In this document: positions 26,269-34,858 of the stretch, in pieces
Position numbering within the stretch: position 1 is the first letter of the stretch
Layout: every line of letters starts with the position of its first letter
Origin: Microbulbifer pacificus
Lineage (GTDB): Bacteria > Pseudomonadota > Gammaproteobacteria > Pseudomonadales > Cellvibrionaceae
Assembly (NCBI RefSeq): GCF_033723955.1
Contig: NZ_CP137555.1
Location: forward strand, 1,241,001 to 1,305,000
Length of the DNA: 64,000 nt
Reading direction: 5' to 3'
Translations under genes and position numbers: made by a program
The notes under the pieces: generated by a model
Told to the model about the DNA's origin: nothing
The model's database searches: none
What the model saw: only the letters and a program-made list of their open reading frames with translations

Positions 26269-26700
26269 ATGAGTGTCGGCGCCTGGGAACCCGCCAAATC
26301 AGCTTCCAATGACCAGTCGCGCAAAGAAATCGACCGGACACTGCTGATACGTATTATCGACGCCCTACAGGAGACAGATGCAGGAAACGTACCCGGTCTG
26401 TCGGCACCGGATCTGCTAAACACGGACTCTGAACTGACTTCCGCAAGCTGGCTCTCGGGCCTGCCGGCAGCACAGTGGCTGGAGGAAGCTGCGCAGTGGG
26501 ACGATGAACAGGTTTGGGCTCTGATCCGTTTTTTCACCCTGGCGGAAGCGCAACTACAGGACTGGCAGGGCGGCGCCGAGTCTCCGGTCATCCCGCTGGC
26601 CAAATCCCTGCGTTTGCGCAAATCCCCCCTCGCCCGCGAACAGTTGCTGTGGATTCGCCAGCACTCCGACAACCGCTACCTGCCCTACGGACCTATCTAG
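26269..26700 (+). CDS. Conserved-looking hypothetical protein
   Basis: 143 residues, soluble, acidic and Trp/Leu-rich (SASWLSGLPAAQWLEEAAQW, DDEQVWALIRFFTLAEAQL). The pattern is all-helical with no cysteine and no signal peptide. AGGAG lies five bases before the ATG, and an alternative GTG sits two codons upstream. Codon usage looks normal for the window, and the clear shine-dalgarno supports a real gene. I do not recognise a family. The stop codon is the start of a 16-bp tandem repeat array. Confidence 0.7.
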   Translation: MSVGAWEPAKSASNDQSRKEIDRTLLIRIIDALQETDAGNVPGLSAPDLLNTDSELTSASWLSGLPAAQWLEEAAQWDDEQVWALIRFFTLAEAQLQDWQGGAESPVIPLAKSLRLRKSPLAREQLLWIRQHSDNRYLPYGPI

Positions 26701-26773
26701 TACTAAACCGATCCAGTACTAAACCGATCTAGCACTAAGCCGATCTAGCACTAAGCCGATCTAACATTGATAT
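26694..26773. repeat. 16-bp tandem repeat, about five units
   Basis: Units of GATCTAGCACTAAGCC and close variants (TATCTAGTACTAAACC, GATCCAGTACTAAACC, two identical GATCTAGCACTAAGCC, then a decayed GATCTAACATTGATAT). The first unit includes the TAG stop of the upstream gene, so the array lies in its 3' untranslated region. Copy number may vary between strains. Confidence 0.8.
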
Positions 26774-26840
26774 GTGCAAATGGGGACTTTCGCTCCGCAG
26801 CATATTGAATCGCTGACAGCTAGGTTGGCGAACCAAAAAC

Positions 26841-26877
26841 AAAAGGCGTATCGGAAAACGATACGCCTTTTGTTTTT
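26841..26877. terminator. Terminator after the hypothetical gene
   Basis: AAAAGGCGTATCG pairs with CGATACGCCTTTT around GAAAA, followed by GTTTTTT. A matching A-run lets it also serve the convergent gene. Confidence 0.85.
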
Positions 26878-26970
26878 TCTATCCAGGGAAATTCACCCTT
26901 CATTTATCTGCCAAAGTTCATTTTCGACGCCGGCTTTTCACAAGCCGGTTTCGATTGCCGGTCTGTATTT

Positions 26971-27816
26971 TCATTCCTGCAAGCGGAACAACTGGCTGCC
27001 CAGGGTCGCCACAGAAACCGGGGTTCGATAATTGGCGGCAAGTTCCCGCCACAAGATATTTCCCTCCGCATCCACAAGCCAGGCACTCGGGCGCGCAGCA
27101 TCTTTGATCCAGGGGCGCAGAAGAAACGGTGCAGCGTTAGCGGCAACGAACATTTCCGGCACTGGTTGTGCAAGCTGCCTTACCCGCAGGGTATTAACAG
27201 CCGAGTCATGGGCCAACAACCAGCGCGGCCATTTGTTCTCTCCCTGTACACTCCAGAGCACTAGACCGACATTTTTCCCCAGCAGCTCTTCCTGCAGCGC
27301 GCGCAGTTGGTGCAACTGGTTGCGGCTATCCGCGCAATAACTTCCCCGCAGAAAGAGCACTATCACTCCTTCCACGCTGTGCTCGCTACAGTAATCCTCC
27401 ACTCGCCAGCGGCCTTTATTCATTTCTTCAACCGCAGGAAAAAGAGAATCCACTGCGGGCGCCGGCGGCCAGGCGACCGAACTCAAGTGGTAGAGATAGA
27501 GCAGGAATACAAACAGATTGTATATCGCCAGATAGACGGGCCAACCGCGCTCGCTGTCCGCAAGTAAAACCAGTGCAAGCCCCAGCAGCACTCCGGCAAA
27601 TGCACCCGGCTCACGTATATCCCCGGATATTTTTGCGGGAAACAAATAGCGCAACAGCATCCAAAACGGTAATGCCCAGGCATTTATTAAAAGACCAATC
27701 CAGGCGGTTACTGAACTGGTATCCGGGCCCCGCAACAGGGCGAGCACAGCCCAAAATCCGCAGGCCAGCAACCAGAAAAACCCGATAAACGTAAAAAAAA
27801 CCTTAAATTTATTCAT
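26971..27816 (-). CDS. Membrane protein with C-terminal thioredoxin/peroxiredoxin-like domain
   Basis: 281 residues. Four hydrophobic segments fill the first 115 residues (about 5-28, 38-58, 70-87 and 93-113). The remainder resembles an AhpC/TSA-type thioredoxin fold: VIVLFLRGSYCADSRNQL has a Cys placed like the peroxidatic Cys of peroxiredoxins. LVDAEGNILWRE and RTPVSVATLGSQL match the end of that fold. There is no CXXC and the usual PxxxTxxC is changed, so activity is uncertain. Orientation of the soluble part cannot be settled by eye. It stands alone on the minus strand. Confidence 0.65.
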   Translation of the reverse strand: MNKFKVFFTFIGFFWLLACGFWAVLALLRGPDTSSVTAWIGLLINAWALPFWMLLRYLFPAKISGDIREPGAFAGVLLGLALVLLADSERGWPVYLAIYNLFVFLLYLYHLSSVAWPPAPAVDSLFPAVEEMNKGRWRVEDYCSEHSVEGVIVLFLRGSYCADSRNQLHQLRALQEELLGKNVGLVLWSVQGENKWPRWLLAHDSAVNTLRVRQLAQPVPEMFVAANAAPFLLRPWIKDAARPSAWLVDAEGNILWRELAANYRTPVSVATLGSQLFRLQE

Positions 27817-27939
27817 TACGGAGTAAAAACACCCTTAAAACACTTGCATTCAAGTATATAAATGAGCTGCAATTAGCGCGATGAATTCCACTCATCCAAA
27901 ATAACACCTAGATATTAAATTCAGATACAGGGATATTTT

Positions 27940-28830
27940 ATGGCCGCACGTAAGAAAGCCACCACTACCACGGTGAGCGCCGTTGCGAAGTTGGAAGCGG
28001 AACTCGCCTCTCTGAAAGCCCAGCTCGAAAAGGCCCGCAGCGGCCAGGAAGCTGAAGCCAAAAAAGAAGCTGACAAGCTCTCCAAGGATGCCGACGCCGC
28101 CGCCAAAAAGGTAGCTGCTGCACAAGCCAAAGTAAAAGCTGCCCGCGCCAAGAAAAAGTCTGCTGCTCAGCAGAAGCAGCTGAAGGCCGCCCAGGAAGCA
28201 GCCGCTGTAGCCAAGAAGGCCGCCGCTGTCACCAAAGCAGCTGCCGCTGACGCGAAAGCCAAGCTGGCCACCATCAGCGCTGACAACAAGCTGATGGCAA
28301 AAGTGGCCAAGGCCGTAGCCAAAGAAGAGGCTACCATCACCAAGAAGCTGACTGCTGCTGAGAAGAAAAAAGCCGCAGCCGAGAAGAAGAAAGCCACCGC
28401 TGCCGCCAAGAAGAAGGCTGCTGCGGAGAAGAAGGCCGCTGCTGCTGCGAAGAAGAAAGCCTCTGCCGCTGCCAAGAAAAAAGCCGCTGCTGCCAAGAAA
28501 AAGACTGCCGCTGCTGCCAAGAAGAAAGCTGCCGCAGAGAAGAAAAAAGCTGCCGTAGCCAAGAAGAAGGCTTCCGAGAAAGCCAAAGCTGCTTCCGCCA
28601 AAGCCAAGGCCGCTGCCAAGAAAAAGCCCGGTCGCCCGAAGAAAGCCGCTGCTGAAGCTGGCGCTGCCGCCCCTGCCGCCAAGAAGCCCGGCCGTCCGGC
28701 CAAGACTAAGGCTAAGGCTGGCGCTGCCAAGAAAAAGCCCGGTCGTCCCGCCAAAGCTGCCAAGGCTGGTGCCGCCAAGAAGGCTCCGGCTCGCCGCGGT
28801 CGTCCGCCGAAGGCTCCGGCTCAAGCCTAA
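27940..28830 (+). CDS. Histone H1-like / AlgP-type Lys-Ala-rich DNA-binding protein
   Basis: 296 residues. A short helical N-terminus (about 1-45, KLEAELASLKAQLEKARSG) precedes a long Lys/Ala tract of KKAAA-type repeats. The C-terminal 90 residues carry four AT-hook-like GRP cores (PGRPKK, PGRPAK twice, RRGRPPK). Such proteins bind DNA nonspecifically or in AT-rich minor grooves and act in nucleoid organisation; AlgP/AlgR3 of Pseudomonas is the known relative. The repetitive coding sequence may vary in length between strains. It is preceded by AGGG at good distance and followed by a strong terminator. The long frame on the other strand is an artefact of the repeat composition. Confidence 0.85.
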   Translation: MAARKKATTTTVSAVAKLEAELASLKAQLEKARSGQEAEAKKEADKLSKDADAAAKKVAAAQAKVKAARAKKKSAAQQKQLKAAQEAAAVAKKAAAVTKAAAADAKAKLATISADNKLMAKVAKAVAKEEATITKKLTAAEKKKAAAEKKKATAAAKKKAAAEKKAAAAAKKKASAAAKKKAAAAKKKTAAAAKKKAAAEKKKAAVAKKKASEKAKAASAKAKAAAKKKPGRPKKAAAEAGAAAPAAKKPGRPAKTKAKAGAAKKKPGRPAKAAKAGAAKKAPARRGRPPKAPAQA

Positions 28831-28855
28831 GCTGTCATTTCTGGCAGACAGAAAC

Positions 28856-28885
28856 AAAAAACCCCGGTATCCCCGGGGTTTTTTT
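28856..28885 (+). terminator. Terminator after the histone-like gene
   Basis: AACCCCGG pairs with CCGGGGTT, followed by seven T in total. The upstream A-run may also serve the convergent RND gene. Confidence 0.85.
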
Positions 28886-28932
28886 ATGGCTGGCGTCAGG
28901 TCTTCGGGGCCTGCGCCCCGACCTTCTTCTGA

Positions 28933-31900
28933 TTACTTCCCATCTTTCATCGGCAATAGTGGCTTCAAGCCCCTCATAACACCAACCATGATTTCTCTAA
29001 GTGCGGACGGCAACGCCAGCATTACCGGCGTCACAATGAGGGTCAACAGTGTGGAAAAGCTGAGTCCATAGACAATGGCACTGGCCAGCTTTACCCAGAA
29101 AGATGCGATCACGCCGTTTACCACAACCGTGCGCCCGACCATATCAACACTCACCCCCATTGCCAGCGGCAACAGGCCGAGGATGGTAGTGGCGGTGGTG
29201 AGGAATACCGGGCGCAACCGCTGTGCCGATGCCTTCACGGCGGCGGCGGCACAGCTCAGCTCGGGTTCCGCCTTGCGCACATAATTGTAGGTATCGATCA
29301 GTACAATATTGTTGTTCACCACGATACCTGCCAGCGCCACGATCCCCACCCCGGTCATGATCACACTGAAGGTACTCTGGGTAAGGGTAAGTCCCAGTAT
29401 CACCCCAGCGGTGGACATGATCACCGATGAGAGAATCAGCGCGGACTGGTAGAAGCTGTTGAATTGAGTCACCAGCAGGATAAACATCAGGAACAGCGAG
29501 AGAGAGAACGCAACCTGCAAGAACACCAGGGACTCGTTCTGATCTTCATCGGCACCGCGGAATAACAACTCCACTTCAGAATCCATCGGGTGCTCCACCA
29601 GCCACCGGCGAATTTCGCGTACCTTGTCGTCGGCCAGGACACCATCGTTCACATCGGCTTTCACCTGCATGCGGGTAATTCCGTCGATGCGCTCGATCTT
29701 GTCCACCTTGGGTCCGGCTACCCTGGATACAAAGCTGCCAATTGGCACCGCGCCATTGGGTGTATTCACCTTGAGCTCGTCCAGCGCGGTAATACCCCGT
29801 GCGTGTTCCGGATATCGAATGCGGATATCCACTTCCTCGTCGGAATCATCCGGGCGGTATTCCGCCATCAATACACCGTTAGTCACCAGCTGCACCGCAC
29901 GACCGACGCCGGTCAGGTCTGCGCCATACAGCGCGGCCTTGGCGCGGTCGACCTTTACCTCCCACTCGATTCCGGGAAGCGGTGCGGTATTGACGATATC
30001 CCGCAGGCCGTCGAATTCACCTTCCATCGCCCGGTGCAGACGCCAGGTCTCCGCCAGCAATTTGTCATAATTGCGGCTGCGCAATTCCAGCACGATATCC
30101 TTGCCCACCGGCGGCCCACCCTCGAAGGGATTGGCGACGGTTTTTATCCCGGGAAAATTGCCCGTACGTGCGCGGATATCCGCAAAGATCTCTCGACTCC
30201 TGCGCTCGCGCTCCTTGGAGGGCACAAGCTCAACCAGCAGGTTGGCTATCTGGTCCGGGGACTTTTCCGAATTGCCGGAGATACCACCAGAGCCGATGGC
30301 CGAGTAAACGATGCGCACCTCCGGCACCTGCATCAGCGCAGATTCCACCTGGGCGACCAGCGCTTTCTTTTCCTCGATCGACAGGTTGCCCTGGGCACGC
30401 ACTTCCACGTTGCCGTATTGCTCTTCGGTCTCGGTAAAGAATTCCACTCCGGGATTGAACCTGGCGAAGGCGATAAATATTCCGATCAGCACCAGTATCG
30501 TCGCCACAAATGACACGAAAGGTCTGCGCACGATCGGGTCCAGCATCCGCGCGTAGAGCCCGGTAATGCCACCAAGGGAAACCGGCTCACCGTTTTCCAG
30601 CTGTTTCAGATACTGCTGGGTCTGCAAATCCATATTGCTTTTGCCAAACACCGACCCGAGTATCGGGGCAAAAAACAGCGCGTACACCAGTGACCCGGCC
30701 AGAACGGCAAAAACGGTAACCGGCAGATAGCGCATGAAATCGCCCACAACGCCGGGCCAGAAGATAATCGGCAGGAAGGCCGCAAGCGTAGTGCCGGTAG
30801 AGGCCACCACCGGCCAGAGCATCCGTCGCACTGCGATGGAATAGGCCACCCGCGCTGACAGGCCCTCTGCCATTTTGCGGTCGGCGAACTCGGTGATCAC
30901 GATGGAGCCATCAATCAGCATACCGAGCGCCAACAGCATGCCGAACATCACCATGAAATTGAATGTGTAACCCAGATACCAGGTGATGATGCAGCCAAAA
31001 AGCAGGGAGAATGGAATACCTAAACCCACCAGTAGGCCCGAGCGAAAACCGAGCGCCCCCACCACGATGATCATGACCAGCAACATCGCCGTGAGAATAT
31101 TTCCCTCCATTTCACTGACCATGTCCCGGGCAAATTGTGACATGTCGAACACGAAATCGACGTTCACGCCACGCGGCAAATACTCACGCTCCGCATTTAC
31201 CACCGCGCGTACCCCGTCTGCAACATCCACAGAGCTGGCACCAGTGCGCTTCTCTACATTGATCGCAATCCCGGGCTGGCCGTTCACACTGGTAAAGCTG
31301 GTGGCATCCTTGAAGGTGCGACGGATATCCGTCACCTGCCCCAGTGTCACCACACCGTGTTCCGACCGCTTGAGCGGAATCTGGTAGACATCGTCGGCGG
31401 TCTCAATCAGGCCCGGAACCTTTACCGAGAATCGCCCCTTGCTGACATCCATTTCACCCGCGGGAATCAACAAGTTGTTGCCAAGCACCGCGTTGATCAG
31501 TTCACCACTGGTAATCTGATAGTGTTCCAGACGCACCGGATCAATGGTGGCCTCCACTACCTCCTCCCGATTGCCGGTGATATCCGCACTCAGTACATCG
31601 CCGATCGTTTCGATCTTGCGCTTCAACATCTGTGCGCTGCGCAGTAGCTCCCTTTCACTTAGGCCATCGCCCGCAAGGGTCACGACAATAGCCGGAAACG
31701 GATGCGTCGACGCTTCTTCAACAATGGGTTCATCGGCATCGCGGGGCAACTCAGCCTTTGCGCGATCCACTGCATTGCGTACCTCGTCCACGGCTTGGTC
31801 GATATCCACCGCCGAGTCGAATTCAATCACCAGATACACCAGTGACTCCCGCGCGGTGGCCATCACTTGCTCGACACCTTCCAGCGAACGAACTTCCTGC

Positions 31901-32103
31901 TCTAAAGGCCTGATCAGCAATCGCACACCGTCTTCGGGAGAAATGCCCTCGTGCCTGACCTGAACGATGACGATCGGTGGGCTTACTTCCGGATTGGATT
32001 GCACCGTCATGGCACCGCGCGCCGCGATACCCATCAAGACGATCAACAGCATCAGGCTGATACTGCTGCGGAAACGCTCTACCGCGCTCTCCAACAGTTT
32101 CAT
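28933..32103 (-). CDS. RND-family efflux transporter, inner-membrane pump
   Basis: 1,056 residues, the usual length of trimeric RND pumps. It has an N-terminal membrane helix, porter domain, a helix bundle, a second porter/docking half and a C-terminal bundle. Typical stretches include PEVSPPIVIVQVRHEG, the helix LALGMLIDGSIVITEFAD and VALAGIVVNNNIVLIDTYN. In AcrB the first-bundle proton site is a pair of Asp; here it reads IDG, so only one Asp is present, as in some metal or divergent RND pumps. Substrate cannot be predicted. It overlaps its adaptor gene by four bases and is downstream of it, so both are made from one message. An outer-membrane TolC partner is not encoded nearby. Confidence 0.92.
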   Translation of the reverse strand: MKLLESAVERFRSSISLMLLIVLMGIAARGAMTVQSNPEVSPPIVIVQVRHEGISPEDGVRLLIRPLEQEVRSLEGVEQVMATARESLVYLVIEFDSAVDIDQAVDEVRNAVDRAKAELPRDADEPIVEEASTHPFPAIVVTLAGDGLSERELLRSAQMLKRKIETIGDVLSADITGNREEVVEATIDPVRLEHYQITSGELINAVLGNNLLIPAGEMDVSKGRFSVKVPGLIETADDVYQIPLKRSEHGVVTLGQVTDIRRTFKDATSFTSVNGQPGIAINVEKRTGASSVDVADGVRAVVNAEREYLPRGVNVDFVFDMSQFARDMVSEMEGNILTAMLLVMIIVVGALGFRSGLLVGLGIPFSLLFGCIITWYLGYTFNFMVMFGMLLALGMLIDGSIVITEFADRKMAEGLSARVAYSIAVRRMLWPVVASTGTTLAAFLPIIFWPGVVGDFMRYLPVTVFAVLAGSLVYALFFAPILGSVFGKSNMDLQTQQYLKQLENGEPVSLGGITGLYARMLDPIVRRPFVSFVATILVLIGIFIAFARFNPGVEFFTETEEQYGNVEVRAQGNLSIEEKKALVAQVESALMQVPEVRIVYSAIGSGGISGNSEKSPDQIANLLVELVPSKERERRSREIFADIRARTGNFPGIKTVANPFEGGPPVGKDIVLELRSRNYDKLLAETWRLHRAMEGEFDGLRDIVNTAPLPGIEWEVKVDRAKAALYGADLTGVGRAVQLVTNGVLMAEYRPDDSDEEVDIRIRYPEHARGITALDELKVNTPNGAVPIGSFVSRVAGPKVDKIERIDGITRMQVKADVNDGVLADDKVREIRRWLVEHPMDSEVELLFRGADEDQNESLVFLQVAFSLSLFLMFILLVTQFNSFYQSALILSSVIMSTAGVILGLTLTQSTFSVIMTGVGIVALAGIVVNNNIVLIDTYNYVRKAEPELSCAAAAVKASAQRLRPVFLTTATTILGLLPLAMGVSVDMVGRTVVVNGVIASFWVKLASAIVYGLSFSTLLTLIVTPVMLALPSALREIMVGVMRGLKPLLPMKDGK

Positions 32104-33266
32104 GGCTGGACCTCGACTTGTGCACTGTCCGCAGACTGCGCGCTGGGAGCGGGCAGATCTCCGGCGGTATTTTCAAACACCGCCTCGACCCGCTCGCCTT
32201 CGGTCACATATTCCTGTCCCACAGTGATCAACGTCGCCCGCGATGGCAGACCGGTAATCCAGACACCCTCGTTCTCATCACTGATCAGCTGCACACGGGC
32301 AAAATGCACCCGCTGCTCCTCATCCAGCGTCCGCACCCCCAGGCGCCCTTCATCATCCAGGGTCAGCAGGGAAGAGTTAATCCGGTGCGCCAGCACTTCC
32401 CCGGTGGGAAGCGCCATACGCGCACTGATACCACTGCGCAATACGCCTTGTTCATTGGGGACAGCCATTTCCACCCGGTAGGCGCGAGTGACAGGGTGTG
32501 CCTCCTGGCTCACGTATCGCAGGTTTCCCTGAACCACCTGCCCCAGTTGCAATTGCGCACTGGCCTGGGCTCCGGGGTTAAGACTGACCACCTGTACCTC
32601 GGAAACTTCACCCACAACCAGAATCGGGTCGAGATCCAGCAGGGTTGCACACTCTTCGCCGCGGCGAATGAAATCTCCCAGCTCTACCGCGCGACTGTTG
32701 ACCAGCCCGGTAAAAGGAGCGCGGATCTGCAGGTTATCCACATCCACCTGTGCGCGCTTCAGGTCCGCGCGCGCAGTCGCCAGTGCCACTTCCTGCTGCG
32801 CCATGGCCGCGTCCGACTGCAGCCCCCGGCCCTGCAATTTTTTCGCTCCGGCAAAGTCCAGTTCTGCCTTGCGCAGAGCGACGCGCGCGCGCGCCAGTTT
32901 TTCCGGCCGGTCTTCCTCGGCAATCTCACAGATCACATCACCGGCAGCCACCCGCTGGCCCTCCGCCACTGGCAGTGCGGCAATCACGCCATCCAGTTCC
33001 GCGCGCAACTTGACGCTGCGATTGGGCTCGGTGCGACTATTCACCACGACACGGGTTAGGTAAGGCTGGGCTTCCAGCTGGCGCGCACGGACACTCAGGG
33101 TTTCCGCACCTGCCCGCCCGCGGGCGGACTCGGCAGCCGGCTTCCCGCCCATGTCGGCGGTATCATCCGACCACAACCCGCTCAGCAGCCAGATGAATGC
33201 CGCGAGCGCCACCCCCGCAGCCATCCGATAGTTGCGTTGCCGCCAGAAGCTCAACAGAAAATTCAT
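32100..33266 (-). CDS. RND periplasmic adaptor (membrane fusion protein)
   Basis: 388 residues. An N-terminal membrane anchor (about 14-30) is followed by a lipoyl-type half motif (VKLRAELDGVIAALPVAEGQRV), an alpha hairpin with LARARVALRKAELDFAG and ATARADLKRAQVDVDNL, the second lipoyl half (IRAPFTGLVNSRAVELGDFI), and beta-barrel and proximal domains. It bridges the pump encoded directly downstream to an outer-membrane channel. First gene of a two-gene operon with ATGA overlap. No regulator gene is adjacent except possibly the cNMP-binding protein 420 bases upstream, on the same strand. Confidence 0.92.
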   Translation of the reverse strand: MNFLLSFWRQRNYRMAAGVALAAFIWLLSGLWSDDTADMGGKPAAESARGRAGAETLSVRARQLEAQPYLTRVVVNSRTEPNRSVKLRAELDGVIAALPVAEGQRVAAGDVICEIAEEDRPEKLARARVALRKAELDFAGAKKLQGRGLQSDAAMAQQEVALATARADLKRAQVDVDNLQIRAPFTGLVNSRAVELGDFIRRGEECATLLDLDPILVVGEVSEVQVVSLNPGAQASAQLQLGQVVQGNLRYVSQEAHPVTRAYRVEMAVPNEQGVLRSGISARMALPTGEVLAHRINSSLLTLDDEGRLGVRTLDEEQRVHFARVQLISDENEGVWITGLPSRATLITVGQEYVTEGERVEAVFENTAGDLPAPSAQSADSAQVEVQP

Positions 33267-33685
33267 ACCTGCATTCCTGCATTAACGGAGGTTGAAAAAC
33301 TCAGCCAGGACGGCTTGAAGATGGGCATTTTATGCACAAAGTCCCTACCCTGCATTGACTACAGCTGTCGGATTGCGAAATCCACAGGAACATCTGGCCA
33401 CAGAAGAACAGAAAAAGATGACGCCGGTGGGAAAACCATCAATCCACAAGTCCGCAGCATGTTGCCGCTGTCCCCTGATACGCTGAAAGCCGGTCTGCTG
33501 GATCAGCCTAGGGAAGGGTTAATGCGGACACGGATTGATGGAGTCCATATATAGAAGGAAGAACATGAAGTATCCCGCCCAGGGGCAAAGCCGGCCGGCA
33601 AATCCCGCCCGTTGAGATGCCACCCCAAGATCGGCCGCACGTACAGATCAATGCCTTGGGGTTGATCGAGGAATCGCGCTGCGGA
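33267..33685. other. Intergenic region upstream of the RND operon
   Basis: About 420 bases hold no convincing ORF. The sequence is mixed in composition, with an AT-rich patch near 33547-33555 (CATATATAG). It should hold the RND operon promoter and the 3' end of the cNMP-binding gene; no clean terminator hairpin was found for the latter. Confidence 0.35.
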
Positions 33686-34387
33686 TCAGGAAAGGATGGA
33701 TTCGAGAAAATCGGACATGTCAGACTCCTCGGCGGCCAATTGCCCGCTGCCAAATTCTGCATTCCAGTCCAGCAGGATTCGCGCCAGGTCCCGCGCCTGA
33801 TCCGCCAGCGCCAGCAATTCTTCCCGGCAGTTTTTAGGCCCGGTATAGAGCTTGAGCCGGCGATGGCTGTTGGCCAGCTCGTGGGTGGGATATTTCGAAC
33901 GATAGACTTCGAGCTTCCAGCGCAGCGAATGCACCATGTTTCGGTAGAACACCAGCTTGGAGGGCAGATGCAGCAGGGAAAAGTCTTCGAGGTCACCGAA
34001 CAGGGTGCAGTCCACCGCCAGCACCTGAATTTCCTGGCCAACCGGTGCCGCCACGATGGTGGCACTGCGCGGCTCAGCCAGCAGCATGGAAAGATCGCCG
34101 AACAGTTCGCCCGGGCGGATCACAGCCAGCGGCCGCTCACCTCGCGCCGCCGCCGTATCGTCCACGTGGACCTGAAGCTCTCCGCGCAGCAGGAAATACA
34201 CCCACTGGTCGACATCTCCAGCGTGCAGCAACGCCTCCCCGCGCGCCAGGGAAACCAGGCGCGAGCGTTTCAGCAAGACATCGTATTGCCACTCGCTGGT
34301 GGCACGAATATCGCGAAAGAGATGAATGACATTAAGAAGTCGATCAACCGCATCCCGCGGAAAATCACTAAGCGGTTTGTAATCCAT
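33686..34387 (-). CDS. Cyclic-nucleotide-binding-domain protein lacking HTH
   Basis: 233 residues. Residues about 18-140 form a CRP-type cNMP-binding domain: GEALLHAGDVDQWVYFLLRG, then the phosphate-binding cassette GELFGDLSMLLAEPRSAT, where the usual Glu is Asp and the Arg-Ser is kept. The C-terminal 90 residues are helical (HSLRWKLEVYRSKYPTHELA) and lack the winged helix-turn-helix of Crp/Fnr regulators. It is therefore more likely a signalling or scaffold protein than a transcription factor. It lies upstream of, and on the same strand as, the RND operon; a functional link is only a guess. Confidence 0.8.
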   Translation of the reverse strand: MDYKPLSDFPRDAVDRLLNVIHLFRDIRATSEWQYDVLLKRSRLVSLARGEALLHAGDVDQWVYFLLRGELQVHVDDTAAARGERPLAVIRPGELFGDLSMLLAEPRSATIVAAPVGQEIQVLAVDCTLFGDLEDFSLLHLPSKLVFYRNMVHSLRWKLEVYRSKYPTHELANSHRRLKLYTGPKNCREELLALADQARDLARILLDWNAEFGSGQLAAEESDMSDFLESILS

Positions 34388-34448
34388 GAAAATCTTGGCT
34401 GTTTAAAACACACATTGTTGCGTGTTGCTTATATAAACGTCCGACATA

Positions 34449-34462
34449 TCGGGCATGCCCGA
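34449..34462. promoter_or_regulatory. 14-bp palindrome in a divergent promoter region
   Basis: TCGGGCATGCCCGA is a perfect palindrome flanked by two CCGACAT copies (34441-34447 and 34459-34465). It lies about 60 bases upstream of the cNMP-protein start within a 470-base divergent gap (34388-34858) that has no other gene. Operator is inferred. Confidence 0.45.
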
Positions 34463-34858
34463 CATTCATTTACCCGGTCGTTCTTGTTCGGCCCTTGATC
34501 GGTGCGCTGTCGATGTAACGCAATATATCGCGCACCACCAGATGCCGCATTCTAGGCTGAAAGTGACAGCTGTCTGCCCCAGCAGATCGCGGATTTGAAA
34601 AAACGAGACATTTTACCCATTTCAGGGTTGAACTCCATTGCAGTTGAAGTAGAGTTGGGCGGTACTCCGAATAATTTCATATTGCGCGTGGAGAAATTTC
34701 AACCACTCGCCGTTCGCGACTTTTTTCGGAGCCCGCACCTTTCGGGGGGAGGGTGCGATCGAAGTGGCTGGAAATTTGTCTGGGGTATTTTGATTGATTT
34801 TTCAGCGCTTGATCTGCCGGTTTCTGCCCATCCGGCTTTAGATAGATATCCAAGCAAA

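Noticed and set aside
27892..28857. Gly/Ser/Leu-rich frame opposite the histone-like gene
   Set aside because: It arises from the complement of Lys-Ala repeats and resembles no protein family.
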